Shown: positions 20,801 through 29,445 of the stretch, one piece after another
Layout of the letters: the number at the start of each line of letters is the position of its first letter
Position numbering within the stretch: position 1 is the first letter of the stretch
Assembly (NCBI GenBank): GCA_965242895.1
Contig: OZ251507.1
Location: 2,542,001-2,606,000, forward strand
Direction: 5' to 3'
DNA: 64,000 nucleotides
Origin: CATQHL01 sp965242895
GTDB taxonomy: Bacteria; Actinomycetota; Acidimicrobiia; Acidimicrobiales; CATQHL01
Program-made: the position numbers and the translations under genes
The notes under the pieces: model-generated
What the model was told of the DNA's origin: nothing
The model's database searches: none
What the model saw: only the letters and a program-made list of their open reading frames with translations

Positions 20801-21749
20801 CGGGTATGTGGTCTCACGGCGTTTCCAGTACGCGGAGATCGACGAGCAGGGCAACGTATGCGACCCTGGGCCGGAGCCGTATCTCGGCTACTCGCCCGCT
20901 GACGAAGAACAAAGGGCAACGCTGAAGCGCCACTTAGACCTCAGCTGGATTGACGATAAGGCAGAAGCGGCGGCTAAGGACTGGGCCATAGAAAACATGG
21001 CAGGAAGGCATTTCGAGGAGATCGTTAAAGTCACCGAGGGAAGGGTGAAGAAGGTCAGCGCTGCGGTGACCGAACGCTTAAGCGGCGAAATCCGTTACTG
21101 GGACACTCGCACCCTCGAGCTCAAAGAACAGGAGAGGCAAGGAAAGACGCCCCCAGTCAACGCGGCGCAGGCAGCGAAGCGGGCGGATGAGTTGGGGGCG
21201 CGTCTGACGCGTCGCCGCTTGGAGCTCGAGCAGGAACGCAGCCTTCATAACATGCCGCCCAACATCGTCGCTGCGGCGCTAGTGATTCCGCAGCGGCTGC
21301 TCGACGACCTCGAGGCGGAAGAGAGCGGTGAGGCGCTGCCCGAAGCACCCGATCCGGAGGTCGCCCAAGACACCGACCGGCGGGCGGTGGCGGCAGTCAT
21401 GAAGGCCGAGCGCAGGCTGGGCCGGGAGCCCCAGGAGCAGGAGCACTCCAACCCCGGCTACGACGTGCTCTCCAAGGACCCCGCCACCGGTACCCACTAT
21501 TTCATAGAGGTCAAAGGCCACCTCCCGCAGACCACGGAGATTCACGTGAGCGCCCAGCAGGTGCTGAAAGCCAAGTCCAACGCCGAGCGCTGGAGGCTGG
21601 CGGTGGTCTCCGTGCCGGAGTCCGCAGACGACGCTCCAGTTGTTCGCTACTTGCTAGACCCCTTCGGGGGCGTGGAGATGCACTTCGCCCAGACTCGCTT
21701 GACGCTGAAGGTGCGGGACCTACTGCAGGCTGCGGGTGAGCCGCGGTGA
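17823..21749 (+). CDS. SNF2-type helicase with DUF3883 C-terminus (Hma-type system)
   Basis: 1308 residues. Superfamily-2 motifs in order: Walker A DDPGAGKT (135-142), DEAH (236-239), TATPHNG (273-279), and the C-terminal helicase lobe with RFGRIHRIGQ (630-639). The last 100 residues (from NPGYDVLSKD, 1210) match DUF3883, often found at the end of defence helicases. Two low-complexity inserts, Gly/Ala-rich (about 834-897) and Gly/Gln-rich (about 961-994), are unlike the rest and look like recent repeat growth. It is the only intact helicase and is followed by methylase B in the same orientation, so a helicase-methylase operon is likely. Family knowledge suggests an ATP-driven translocase in a restriction-like complex with the methylase and DUF499 ATPase; this is not shown here. 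Confidence 0.93.
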   Translation: MTQPLTFADIIAGTRLTGVIAGDGAAGVVEVLGCRAHGGNKATLTYRTSGGQLEERLVTADDLAGFAIAPRQRWSFDADGEHFKLASEARRMLYAHLSDPFAAVDTSNIDPYPHQIEAVYKRLLIQKPLRFVLADDPGAGKTIMSGLFIRELMLRGDAERTLIVAPGSLVEQWQDELWDKFGLKFELMSRAAVEDSMAGNPFLEKPLLIARLDQLSRAEDLKAKLKASDWDLVIIDEAHKMSARPYGKKINKTGRFRLGELLHTLTRHLLLLTATPHNGRNEDFLAFMTLVDPDRFSCTIRSGKPVEVPDTSDVMRRLVKENLLTFEGKPLFPKRFAETLNFELSEEEMGLYEAVTRYVRSGMNRAQQMQAEGDKKRGLIVGFALAGLQRRLASSPAAIYHSLRRRRERLSEQAKKLRELSKSGEQISLFELPEGIKPQDLRDFDYDDYDYDFLESLEDAVIDSATASATAEEIEAEALEVKMLLGRAEKVLKSRTDTKWTELRQLLRTGRFLSRSARSSSSVRSGGGNSARSGSSGDDSKLIVFTEYKDTLEYVAGRIREEIGRPEAVAVIHGGIKRHDRRRIQDMFMVDPTVRVLAATDAAGEGVNLQVANLMVNYDLPWNPNRIEQRFGRIHRIGQVRPCHLWNMVAHETREGKVFARLFQKIEEQKRVYGEQVYDVLGDSHINTSLRELLMRSIQEDSDPAHVEYMNQVINEEIGVQLGKVLEERALVSGLSDGDSNEEIRDLMERSRAQKLQPWFVEAFFSAALKGYGGRIVSRERGRYEITRVPASVRRVAGDNALGPVFERYSRVTFDKAYVKPQVDGEGARGSFRSAGLSVAGGAGGGGGAAGVGGAAGVAGAAGAARKDGGAGAVGAAGAAGVERKGVAGGVAGVAAAGKLERAELISPGTALLSALVTKVLSDHRQTLEQGAVLIDPDASSPNPRLLVYLDHKITDGRRVNGLGQQGQHGQHGRGQGGRGQGGRGQRGQGGQPGYVVSRRFQYAEIDEQGNVCDPGPEPYLGYSPADEEQRATLKRHLDLSWIDDKAEAAAKDWAIENMAGRHFEEIVKVTEGRVKKVSAAVTERLSGEIRYWDTRTLELKEQERQGKTPPVNAAQAAKRADELGARLTRRRLELEQERSLHNMPPNIVAAALVIPQRLLDDLEAEESGEALPEAPDPEVAQDTDRRAVAAVMKAERRLGREPQEQEHSNPGYDVLSKDPATGTHYFIEVKGHLPQTTEIHVSAQQVLKAKSNAERWRLAVVSVPESADDAPVVRYLLDPFGGVEMHFAQTRLTLKVRDLLQAAGEPR

Positions 21750-21838
21750 GGCGGGGGCTGGGTCGCAGGCTGCGGGTGAGCCGCGGTGAGGCGGGGGCTG
21801 GGTTGCAGGCGGCGGGTGAGCCGCGGTGAGGCGGCTGG
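21725..21838 (+). repeat. 40-bp tandem repeat over the helicase stop codon
   Basis: Units start at 21725, 21765 and 21805 (GCAGGCTGCGGGTGAGCCGC). The helicase TGA lies within the first. Each unit contains its own in-phase TGA, so the protein end is unaffected by copy number. Confidence 0.8.
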
Positions 21839-21867
21839 GGCGTTGAGTGCGACTTGGTGCGAGTGTG

Positions 21868-21933
21868 ATGACTATCTGCTCAGTGGAGCGTGAAATCCGG
21901 GTCACGGCGCTGCCGCTGAGTACGAACTGGTGA
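21868..21933 (+). other. Leader mini-ORF of methylase B
   Basis: 21 codons (MTICSVEREIRVTALPLSTNW-like), ending TGGTGA 4 bp before the methylase GTG. Its last residues (ALPLS) copy the methylase start. It is the most diverged of the leaders. Confidence 0.45.
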
Positions 21934-21937
21934 GAGC

Positions 21938-23365
21938 GTGACTGCACATAAGCCGAAGCTCATTGAGGTGGCGCTGCCGCTGGATGCGATCAACAAGGCG
22001 TCGGCGCGGGAGAAGTCGATCCGTCATGGGCATCCGTCGACGCTGCATTTGTGGTGGGCTCGGCGTCCGTTGGCGGCTTGTAGGGCGGTGTTGTGGGCTT
22101 CTCTGGTGGATGACCCCTCGGCGCACCCCGAGCAGTTCCCGACCGAGAAGGATCAGGACGCCGAGCGCAAGCGCTTGTTCAGGATCTTGGAGGACTTGGT
22201 GGTTTGGGAGAACAGCAGCAACCCGGACGTGCTGCGGGAGGCCAGAGCCGAGGTCGAGCGGTGCTTCCCCGACGGGCCGCCTGCGGTGCTCGACCCGTTC
22301 GCCGGGGGCGGCTCCATCCCGTTGGAAGTTCAGCGTTTGGGATTGAAGGCGCTGGCCAGCGATTTGAATCCGGTGGCGGTGTTAATCAACAAGGCGATGC
22401 TGGAGGTGCCGCCCCGCTTCGCTGGTCGGCCGCCGGTGCACCCTGATGAGAGGGAAGACCTCAGCACGTCAAGCGGGGCGCAGGCGATCGAGCGGTTCGG
22501 GTCGCAAGCATCTGGGACGCTGACGGAAAGTTCTGCAGGTGGAGCAGGTGGAGCAGGGGGGACAGGTGGAGCGAACCGGGCGCGGGGAACCGAGCGGTTC
22601 GGGTCGCAAGCATCTGAGTTCGGAATACAGCCGCCAACTATTCGTGGTGTGCTCGCCCGACCGGGCGCGTTCCGTAGGTCGGAAGCCCCCGATTCCGGGA
22701 AGAAGTCGCCCCCTCCCCGGTCTAGGCAAGACTTCAGTAAGCGGATCGAATCGGAGGAAGCTGCGGACGGCGTTCAAGGCTGCGGAACTCGCGGAGGGTC
22801 AGGGTCTGGCTTGTTGTGGAGGGGGGCGCATGGGTTAGCTGCCGACATCAGGGCGTACGGTGCGTGGATGCGGGATGAGGCTGAGGGCAGGATTGGTCAT
22901 TTGTATCCTGATGTCGTCGGCCCTGATGGGGAGAAGTTGACGCCGATTGCTTGGATTTGGGCTAGGACGGTCGAGTCGCCCGACCCGACCTGGAACGGGC
23001 ATGTGCCGCTTGTTAAGTCTTGGACGCTTCGTAAGGCCAAGGGGGGCAAGCCGGAGGTGTGGGTAGAGCCGGTCGTCGACCACGTCACGCAGAGCGTCGG
23101 TTACAGGGTCAATAATGTCAATAATGTCAATAATGTCAATACTGGAGGTGGAGGTCGCGGCGTCTCAATCCAGTGTTCCCCTCGTTCTGTTTCGGGGACT
23201 TCGGGGACTTCGGCGCATGCTTCTCCAGGTGATTCTGTCGGTTCGGCCGGCGCGCTTCTAGGTACTGCCGACTCCGCTCAGTCCTCGGGTGTGTCCAGGA
23301 CTGAGATTAGGGGGGGGGGGGGGGGGGGGCACATTACCGCAGGGTGGAGATGGGAGCTACTCTGA
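21938..23365 (+). CDS. DUF1156 adenine DNA methylase B, N-terminal half (OFF)
   Basis: 475 residues from GTG. DUF1156 and motif I (DPFAGGGSIPLEV) are intact. Between PPVHPDE and HGLAADIRAYGAW it carries about 120 extra residues, including two ERFGSQAS copies, that the paralogues lack. After the G20 tract this frame stops at 23365. Loss of one G, or gain of two, would join it to the downstream frame. It is 188 bp after the helicase stop and is the methylase closest to the helicase. Confidence 0.85.
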   Translation: MTAHKPKLIEVALPLDAINKASAREKSIRHGHPSTLHLWWARRPLAACRAVLWASLVDDPSAHPEQFPTEKDQDAERKRLFRILEDLVVWENSSNPDVLREARAEVERCFPDGPPAVLDPFAGGGSIPLEVQRLGLKALASDLNPVAVLINKAMLEVPPRFAGRPPVHPDEREDLSTSSGAQAIERFGSQASGTLTESSAGGAGGAGGTGGANRARGTERFGSQASEFGIQPPTIRGVLARPGAFRRSEAPDSGKKSPPPRSRQDFSKRIESEEAADGVQGCGTRGGSGSGLLWRGAHGLAADIRAYGAWMRDEAEGRIGHLYPDVVGPDGEKLTPIAWIWARTVESPDPTWNGHVPLVKSWTLRKAKGGKPEVWVEPVVDHVTQSVGYRVNNVNNVNNVNTGGGGRGVSIQCSPRSVSGTSGTSAHASPGDSVGSAGALLGTADSAQSSGVSRTEIRGGGGGGHITAGWRWELL

Positions 23366-25988
23366 CCTGGGACCTCGGGCGTCTACACGCCCACGGTCAG
23401 CTGTCCAACGGGGGAGCGGCGTCGAAGGTTCTGCGTCTGAGCGTCCTCAGTCAGCTGTCCAACGGCGGAGTGGCGTTGAAGGTTCTGTGTCTGCACCCGT
23501 TCCGGCGTCTGCACGCCCTCGGCCAACGGTTCAACTCGGCGGGGACGACCTCGCCGTGGAATTTCCGACCCGTTCTGCGTCTGAGCGCCCTCGACCAACG
23601 GTTCAGCGGGGAAACGGGACTTGCATAGCCACCGGCGCAGCGATCCCGCGGGAGTATATTCAGGCTGAAGGACAGGCCGGTCGCATGGGGGCGCACCTTA
23701 TGGCAGTTGTCGCAGAGGGAAATAGAGGGAGGGTTTATGTATCACCACCAGTGACGGGCATTAACGGCGAAGTTTCTGCCGACCAGCTAGGCACCGAGGA
23801 GGGGTTTCATGTATCTCCTGTATCTCCACCAGGGACTGCTCCACTAGGGACTGTGGCTCCTGAGGCAGAGTTGGATCATCGCAAATCGGGTGGTGAAGCG
23901 GGGCATGAAGCGGGACATGTGGGCGCTAACGTGGGTCGGGGTGGGACTAGCGGCGAGGGTGCGGATAGCGGTGCGGCTAGCAGTCAGGGTGGGAAGAGCG
24001 GATATCTATCTAAGGAACGCGTGTTTGCAGCGGATGCGCTGAGCGGGGAATTATCGGGCAAGGCGGCGGACGGCGCTCCTCGCTATGGCCTCAGGACATT
24101 CGCCGACCTGTTTACCGACCGACAACTAGCTGCGCTCACCACGTTTTCCGATTTGCTTGGCGAAGTCCACGAGCGGGTGTTCGACGACGCCAAGGCAGCC
24201 GGTCTGGCGGACGACGAGATGCGTTTGCGAGACGGCGGCGGGGGAGCGGTTGCCTACGCCGATGCGGTCGTGACCTACTTGGCGTTTGTGTTTGACAGGA
24301 TGGTGTCTCGTAATAGCAGTATCTGCACTTGGGATTCCTCGAGGATGCATGCACGCAATGTCTTTCCTCGTCAGGCAATAGCCATGAGTTGGGATTTTGT
24401 CGAAAACAACCCACTTAGAAATTCCTCGGGTAGTTGGGATAACTGCATCGATGCGACAAGCAAAGCCGTCGCCAATCTTCCGGTCAAGGAAATGTCAAAG
24501 TTAGCTAGTGCGGCGGCGCCTCGATCTCGCTCCGAGCGCCCCCCGCAGGAGGCAGTCAAGGAAATGCCGAAGTTAGCTAGTGCGACGTCGCCTCAGGAGG
24601 AGAACCAGGCGAGCAGGGTCGCCCAGGTCAAAGAGAATGCCGAGGTTCGCCAGTGCGACGCGTGGGGAGGTCCTGCGGCGGCGGGGAGTGTGGAGGCAGC
24701 CAAGGGGGATGCTGAAGTTGGCCAGTGCGACGCTCGTGTCAGGGTGCGTCGGTCGTCTGGTGTGGTAATTTCAACCGACCCGCCTTATTACGACAATATC
24801 TGTTACGCGGATATCTCTGATTTCTTTTATGTCTGGCTGCGCCGCAATCTTGCTGATGTTTGGCCGGATGAGTGCGCTACTCTTTTTACGCCGAAATCTG
24901 AGGAATTGATTGCGAACACTTACCGCTCCGCCTCGCGAAAGGACGCAGCGGAGCATTTCGAATCCGGCATGGCCGACTTCATGAAAGAGGTTCGAGCAAA
25001 CAACTCCTCCGACGTTCCTGCGACCATCTACTATGCCTACAAGGCCACGGAGACAACCGAGGGCGGCGGAGTTCGCTCCACAGGTTGGGACACTTTTCTC
25101 CAGGCCGCCGTCGACTCCGGGCTTCAAGTCACAGCCACTTGGCCGCTGCGGACGGAACTCTCTAACCGCCCCAACGCCCTCGGCGCAAACGCCCTCGCAT
25201 CCTCCATCGTTCTGGCTTGCCGCCCGCGATCAGTGTCAGCATCTTTGGGCACTCGCAGCGAGTTCATGGCTGCGTTGCGTAGCGAACTCTCCGAGGCGGT
25301 AAAGCGTCTTTGGTCGGGCAATATCGCGCCGGTCGACTTGCCTCAGTCGAGCATCGGGCCGGGTATCGGGGTGTTTTCTGGTTACGCCAAGGTGGTGGAG
25401 GCGGACGGCTCTTCGATGAGTGTGAGTGACGCACTGGCGCTCATCAACGAGGTTCTCGACGAGGTTCTCCACGGGGAGGAGTCAGAGTTCGACGCTGACA
25501 CTCGTTTCGCTCTCGCCTGGTACGCGCAGCACGGCTTCGATTTCGCTCCGTTCGGCGACGCCGACTCCATCGCCCGTGCCAAGAACACTTCTGTGGAGGG
25601 GGTCATCAGGGCGGGTGTCGGAGAGTCCTCGGGTGGCAGGTTCCGCCTTTTGGGGCGCTTTGGGCGTTCTGGGCGCTTTGGACGCTCCGACCTCGACGCC
25701 GACTGGGATCCTGCCAGCGATCTCCGGCTGACCGTCTGGGAAGCGCTTCAGCACCTAACTGCCAGGCTGGAGCAGTCGGAGTCGCAGGCGGCGGAACTTC
25801 TGGCGCTCCTAGGCGGCGTCGGCGACCGCGCCCGCCAACTCGCCTACTTGCTCCACAAGATTGCCAGCGACAAGAAATGGGCTGATGAAGCGTTCTCCTA
25901 CAACAACCTCATAGCTGTCTGGCCGACCTTGAGGGTAATTTCCCAAAGAGGCGTCCAGCAGGAACTTGAGAACTCAGGCGGGAACTGA
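23289..25988 (+). CDS. DUF1156 adenine DNA methylase B, C-terminal half
   Basis: 899 codons in the +1 frame relative to the N-half, open from before the G20 tract. It contains two internal 12+12-residue arrays: one in the linker just before RGNGTCIATG (23379-23612) and one between NLP and the catalytic motif (24483-24735). Catalytic motif IV STDPPYYDNICYADI follows (about 24776). The segment NNPLRNSSGSWDNCIDATSK differs from the PFSSSTGNW block of all other copies. If that middle region sets target specificity, as is usual for enzymes with motif I before IV, B may recognise a different site. Confidence 0.85.
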   Translation: MCPGLRLGGGGGGGTLPQGGDGSYSDLGPRASTRPRSAVQRGSGVEGSASERPQSAVQRRSGVEGSVSAPVPASARPRPTVQLGGDDLAVEFPTRSASERPRPTVQRGNGTCIATGAAIPREYIQAEGQAGRMGAHLMAVVAEGNRGRVYVSPPVTGINGEVSADQLGTEEGFHVSPVSPPGTAPLGTVAPEAELDHRKSGGEAGHEAGHVGANVGRGGTSGEGADSGAASSQGGKSGYLSKERVFAADALSGELSGKAADGAPRYGLRTFADLFTDRQLAALTTFSDLLGEVHERVFDDAKAAGLADDEMRLRDGGGGAVAYADAVVTYLAFVFDRMVSRNSSICTWDSSRMHARNVFPRQAIAMSWDFVENNPLRNSSGSWDNCIDATSKAVANLPVKEMSKLASAAAPRSRSERPPQEAVKEMPKLASATSPQEENQASRVAQVKENAEVRQCDAWGGPAAAGSVEAAKGDAEVGQCDARVRVRRSSGVVISTDPPYYDNICYADISDFFYVWLRRNLADVWPDECATLFTPKSEELIANTYRSASRKDAAEHFESGMADFMKEVRANNSSDVPATIYYAYKATETTEGGGVRSTGWDTFLQAAVDSGLQVTATWPLRTELSNRPNALGANALASSIVLACRPRSVSASLGTRSEFMAALRSELSEAVKRLWSGNIAPVDLPQSSIGPGIGVFSGYAKVVEADGSSMSVSDALALINEVLDEVLHGEESEFDADTRFALAWYAQHGFDFAPFGDADSIARAKNTSVEGVIRAGVGESSGGRFRLLGRFGRSGRFGRSDLDADWDPASDLRLTVWEALQHLTARLEQSESQAAELLALLGGVGDRARQLAYLLHKIASDKKWADEAFSYNNLIAVWPTLRVISQRGVQQELENSGGN
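23310..23329 (+). repeat. G20 phase-variation tract, methylase B
   Basis: Twenty consecutive G residues, encoding glycine in all frames. N- and C-halves differ by +1; 19 or 22 G would restore the frame. Confidence 0.88.
23379..23612 (+). repeat. In-frame 36-bp repeat array in the methylase B linker
   Basis: GCGTCT-starting repeats at 23379, 23433, 23505 and 23577 (periods 54, 72, 72) encode ASTRPRSAVQRG-like 12-mers, the last running into the conserved NGTCIATG. Inserts of 6, 12 and 12 residues are SGVEGS, SGVEGSVSAPVP and GDDLAVEFPTRS. Confidence 0.8.
24483..24735 (+). repeat. In-frame 36+36-bp array in methylase B
   Basis: Four repeats start at 24483, 24555, 24627 and 24699 (exactly 72 bp apart). 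They encode VKEMSKLASAAA, VKEMPKLASATS, VKENAEVRQCDA and AKGDAEVGQCDA, separated by 12-residue inserts PRSRSERPPQEA, PQEENQASRVAQ and WGGPAAAGSVEA. The last repeat matches the sequence at this place in G and H (GDAEVEQKDA), so it is the ancestral copy. The gene has gained three 72-bp units. Confidence 0.88.
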
Positions 25989-26637
25989 TTGTTCCAATAA
26001 CCGACTGCCGATGCTTTTTAGGTGTCGCCTCGCCGTGGGTTTCGGGGCTAGTCGGGCGCTCTTCTTGTTCAGTGTCTGGGCACAGACTGAGCGTTCCTTC
26101 GCCTTCCGTGGCTTTCTGTGCCAGTCGGTGTGGGCGCTTTTGGTTGTGGCTATTGGGGGTGGAGTATGAGGGTTGTTTCAGGGTTCTCCTTGCGTTCAAT
26201 CCGGTTGTTTTTTGGTGGTGGTTGTTGCGGGGTGGAGTGTGAGGGTTTTTGCGCTCCCTGGGTTGCCCACCCAGACTCCTGCTGTTCCTGGTTGCGGGGT
26301 GGAGTGTGAGGGTTTTCCTTCTGCGCTAGCTGGGGTGGGTGTTTTTTGGTTGGCTGTGAGTTGTAGCAGTTCCTTTGTCCCTTCGTGGCTCTGCGCTCCT
26401 AGGTGTGCCCCCCATTTCCCCCCGTCGTGCTGTTGCTGTTTTGTGGCTGTGCATGTGGCTGGTTCGTTGGCCGACGAGTGTAGCTCCCTATTTCCCCGTG
26501 CCGTGCCATAGCTGCTTTGTGGCTGTGCATGTGGCTGGTTCGTTGGCCGACGAGTGTAGCTCCCTATTTCCCCGTGCCGTGCCGTTGCTGCAGTTCCTTT
26601 GCCTCTTTCGTGGTTTTTGGGCTAGTTGGGGTGGGTG
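25989..26637. repeat. 3' flank of DUF222 copy 3
   Basis: Homologous to 10671-11296 and 35130-35460. Contains GGTGGAGTGTGAGGG segments and a 76-bp tandem repeat (GAGTGTAGCTCCCTATTTCC at 26476 and 26552). No gene is supported. Confidence 0.65.
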
Positions 26638-29445
26638 TTATTTTGTGGGTGGTGGTCGCGGTGGGGGAGGCGTCGGTGGGGAGGAGGGCGTCGGGGGAGA
26701 GGGAGGCGTTGGCGGGGAGGGGGGAGATGTGGGCGGGAAGGGGGGCGTGGGGCGGGTTTGGGTTGTCCAGTTTCGCGTTTCGGGTGAGTAGGTGAGTTGT
26801 TGGTTGTTGTTGTGCAGCCATCGGTGGTGGTGCCCGCAGATGGCAGCGAGGTTCTCTATGTCGGTTGTTCCTCCTTGGGTGTTCCATTCTTGTATGTGGT
26901 GGATTTCGCATAGGTGCATGGGCGCTTCGCAGAGTACGCAGCCTCCGTCGCGTATTGCGACGGCTAGTCGTTGGTGGTCGTTGGCGAGTCGTTTGCTGCG
27001 TCTGAGCCAGAGGGGCTGTCCGTTGCCTCCGAAGATGATTGATGAGAGTTCGGTGTCTGGGCTGAGTTCGCTGAGGATGTCTGGGGGTACTGGTCCGGTT
27101 CCGAGGATTTCGCATCTTCCGTCGAGGTTGGTGCCGTCGAGGACGCCGATGTCGGCGATTACCACTAGTTGGGCGGCGTCCTTCGCCTTAACCCACTTAC
27201 GCTCACCCTCCCGATCCCCGTTATTCGGAGCGTGTTCACCAGGGGCGGTCGCCCAATTCCCGGGCATGAGCGGCGGGTCGTCTGGATCCTGGCCTGTCTC
27301 TGGTTCTGGGTCGTTAACGCTCCGCCAGTTCTCGGGCATGAGCGGCGGGTCGTCTGGATCCTGGCCTGTCTCTGGTTCTGGGTCGTTAACGCTCCGCCAG
27401 TTCTCGGGCATGAGCGGCGGGTCGTCTGGATCCTGGCCTGTCTCGTTCGAGTGTGATCGCCGAGCAGGGTGGCCAGCTTGCGGCTGTTGGACAGGGTGGC
27501 CAGCTTGCGGCGGCCGGTTGGGGTGTTCTGGTTGTGGCTGCCGGTCGGGGTGTTCCGCTTTCGGTCGCTTGGCGGAGCGTCTCGCCTGCGCCCGCTGGTC
27601 GGGGTGTTCTGCTTGCGTCTGCCGGTCAGGTTGTCCCGCTTTCGGTCGCCGGTCGGAGCGCCCTGCCTGCGTCTGCCGGTCGGAGCGCCCTGCCTGCGTC
27701 TGCCGGTTGGAGCGTCCCCCCTGCGGGCGGCGGGCGGTGTCGCCAGTGTCTGGTTTGTGGGCGGGTGCGGGTTTTCCTGTGAGGAGTTCGAAGATGGCGT
27801 CGCAGCAGCGCTGCTGGGGGGTGCGGCGAGTGTTCGGCTGCCCGTCCCGTCCGCCGTCCTCTCTCCACAGGGCGTCAGTGTGGCGGTCGACGCTCTGACG
27901 GAGGAGGTTGAACGAAATCGGGTCGAACAAGGCGCGGATCACCCCCATTCCTGTGTCGTCTTCGGTGTAGAGCGAGGCGTGTCGCCGGCGGCGCTGCCAG
28001 TTCAGGCGAGCCCGCCCTCGGTCTGGGGCGTGTCTGCCGGCGAAAGAGCGCGTCTGTTTGTAATACTGGTCGATTGGCGTTTTCTCAGCCGACTTCAGCA
28101 GGTCCTCGTCGTTGTCCACAGACTTCGCTCCGCACTCAGCGCCAGCGTCAGCTAGCGCCGCGGCGTGTTCGAAGGTGATCGCCCCCGACCGGAGCCGCTC
28201 AGAGGTGTTCGGCATCTCCTGTAGGCGTTCCGCCATGCGCTTGAGGCGGCGGATTTCCCGGTTGGCGAGTTTGGCGCGCCCCCCGAGCAGGTGCACAGCG
28301 TCCACTCCCTTGCCACCTTTGCCGTCTTTGCCCTTGTCCTTCAGGGTGACCGCGGCCACCGAACGCAGCAGGTCGGATGTCCGAGTGCGGATACGTCCGA
28401 GCGTCGTCGAGAGCCTCTCCAGTTCGTCGGGGGTCATCTGTTCCGCAGACACCTGTCCGAGGGCTTCCAAGGCCATGTCGGCAGCGTCCACCCCGAACAT
28501 AGGCGGAAGGGCATCTGCCGCACAGCGTGACGCCCCAGCCGAAGCAACTCTCCCGGCCGGCCGGGCGTCCGGTGCAGACCCTAGAGCATCCTGCGCGACC
28601 GGGCGGGCGCCTGGCGAGGACGCAAGGGCGTCCTGCGCGGACGCAGCGGCATCCGGCGCGGCCGGCCGGGCGTCCGGTGCAGACCCTAGAGCATCCGGCG
28701 CGGCCGGCCGGGCGTCCGGTGCAGACCCTAGAGCATCCGGCGCGGCCGGGCGGGCGCCTGACGCAGACCCAAGGGCACCTGGCGCGGGTGGGCGGGCGCC
28801 TGCTGTCTCCCGCGGAATTCCTCCACTGAAGGAGCCTCCCTTTTCAGGTACTCCACTCCCAGCGTCTTTTGCTGGGAGTGTGCCGTTGGTTGTTCTACTC
28901 GAATTCGGCCATCTGATCTTCCCGAGACCATCGGCGGTGTCTAGCGGGACTGGGGATGCGGAGTCCTTACGTTGATCGAAGTCGATTCCACGTCGCTGAC
29001 TCTCAGCGGTATCCGCTGGGTGCGTCCCGTTGGTTGTCCCACTCGAATGCGACCGTCTGAGCATCCGGAAACCCTCGGCGGCGTCTGGTGGGACTGGGGA
29101 TGCGGAGTCCTTACGTTGATCGAAGTCGGCTCCACGTCCTCCGTTCCCGGCGTTGTCTGCTGGTTCGTCGGGTCGGTCGGCGGGTTCTCCTCGGCGCAGG
29201 GCTCCACGTCCTCTGTTCCCGGCGTTGTCTGCTGGACGCACTCCGTTGGTTGTTCCCCTCTCTGCGTCTCGCTGTGCTTGTTTCGGGGCGAGCGTGCGAG
29301 CGGTGCGAGACTCGGTGTTGCTCGTTACACCGTCTGCGCCTTGCCTCATATGGGCTTGACTGCCGTGGCTTGTGTCTGACGCACCGTTGGCCACGTGTTT
29401 TGTCAGTGGCTGCTTCTTTTCCTGGTGGAGGGGAGTTTTTCTCAT
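26638..29445 (-). CDS. DUF222/HNH endonuclease-type protein, copy 3
   Basis: 935 residues from the conserved ATG at 29445 (MRKTPLHQEKKQPLTKHV). The frame stays open upstream to 30006, but through repeats that do not look coding. Same architecture as copy 2: variable N-terminus, DUF222 core (about 28480-27750), Arg/Gln-rich linker, a 24-residue repeat (TGQDPDDPPLMP, three copies), HNH domain (CEIHHIQEW, CGHHHRWLHN), Pro-rich tail. HNH residues are intact. It is flanked on the left by the end of methylase B and on the right by a second copy of that methylase's last about 190 bp. Confidence 0.88.
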   Translation of the reverse strand: MRKTPLHQEKKQPLTKHVANGASDTSHGSQAHMRQGADGVTSNTESRTARTLAPKQAQRDAERGTTNGVRPADNAGNRGRGALRRGEPADRPDEPADNAGNGGRGADFDQRKDSASPVPPDAAEGFRMLRRSHSSGTTNGTHPADTAESQRRGIDFDQRKDSASPVPLDTADGLGKIRWPNSSRTTNGTLPAKDAGSGVPEKGGSFSGGIPRETAGARPPAPGALGSASGARPAAPDALGSAPDARPAAPDALGSAPDARPAAPDAAASAQDALASSPGARPVAQDALGSAPDARPAGRVASAGASRCAADALPPMFGVDAADMALEALGQVSAEQMTPDELERLSTTLGRIRTRTSDLLRSVAAVTLKDKGKDGKGGKGVDAVHLLGGRAKLANREIRRLKRMAERLQEMPNTSERLRSGAITFEHAAALADAGAECGAKSVDNDEDLLKSAEKTPIDQYYKQTRSFAGRHAPDRGRARLNWQRRRRHASLYTEDDTGMGVIRALFDPISFNLLRQSVDRHTDALWREDGGRDGQPNTRRTPQQRCCDAIFELLTGKPAPAHKPDTGDTARRPQGGRSNRQTQAGRSDRQTQAGRSDRRPKAGQPDRQTQAEHPDQRAQARRSAKRPKAEHPDRQPQPEHPNRPPQAGHPVQQPQAGHPARRSHSNETGQDPDDPPLMPENWRSVNDPEPETGQDPDDPPLMPENWRSVNDPEPETGQDPDDPPLMPGNWATAPGEHAPNNGDREGERKWVKAKDAAQLVVIADIGVLDGTNLDGRCEILGTGPVPPDILSELSPDTELSSIIFGGNGQPLWLRRSKRLANDHQRLAVAIRDGGCVLCEAPMHLCEIHHIQEWNTQGGTTDIENLAAICGHHHRWLHNNNQQLTYSPETRNWTTQTRPTPPFPPTSPPSPPTPPSPPTPSSPPTPPPPRPPPTK
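27262..27450 (-). repeat. 72-bp tandem repeat in DUF222 copy 3
   Basis: Units of 72 bp encode TGQDPDDPPLMPENWRSVND-like 24-mers. Two full identical units are followed by a third half. Copy 2 has the same period once, more diverged. Both halves of the unit are conserved here. Confidence 0.8.

Noticed and set aside
27626..27868. HNH or DUF222 genes as the restriction subunit of the methylase system
   Set aside because: They are linked by position only; the family is widespread without such methylases, and no evidence ties nuclease activity to this system.
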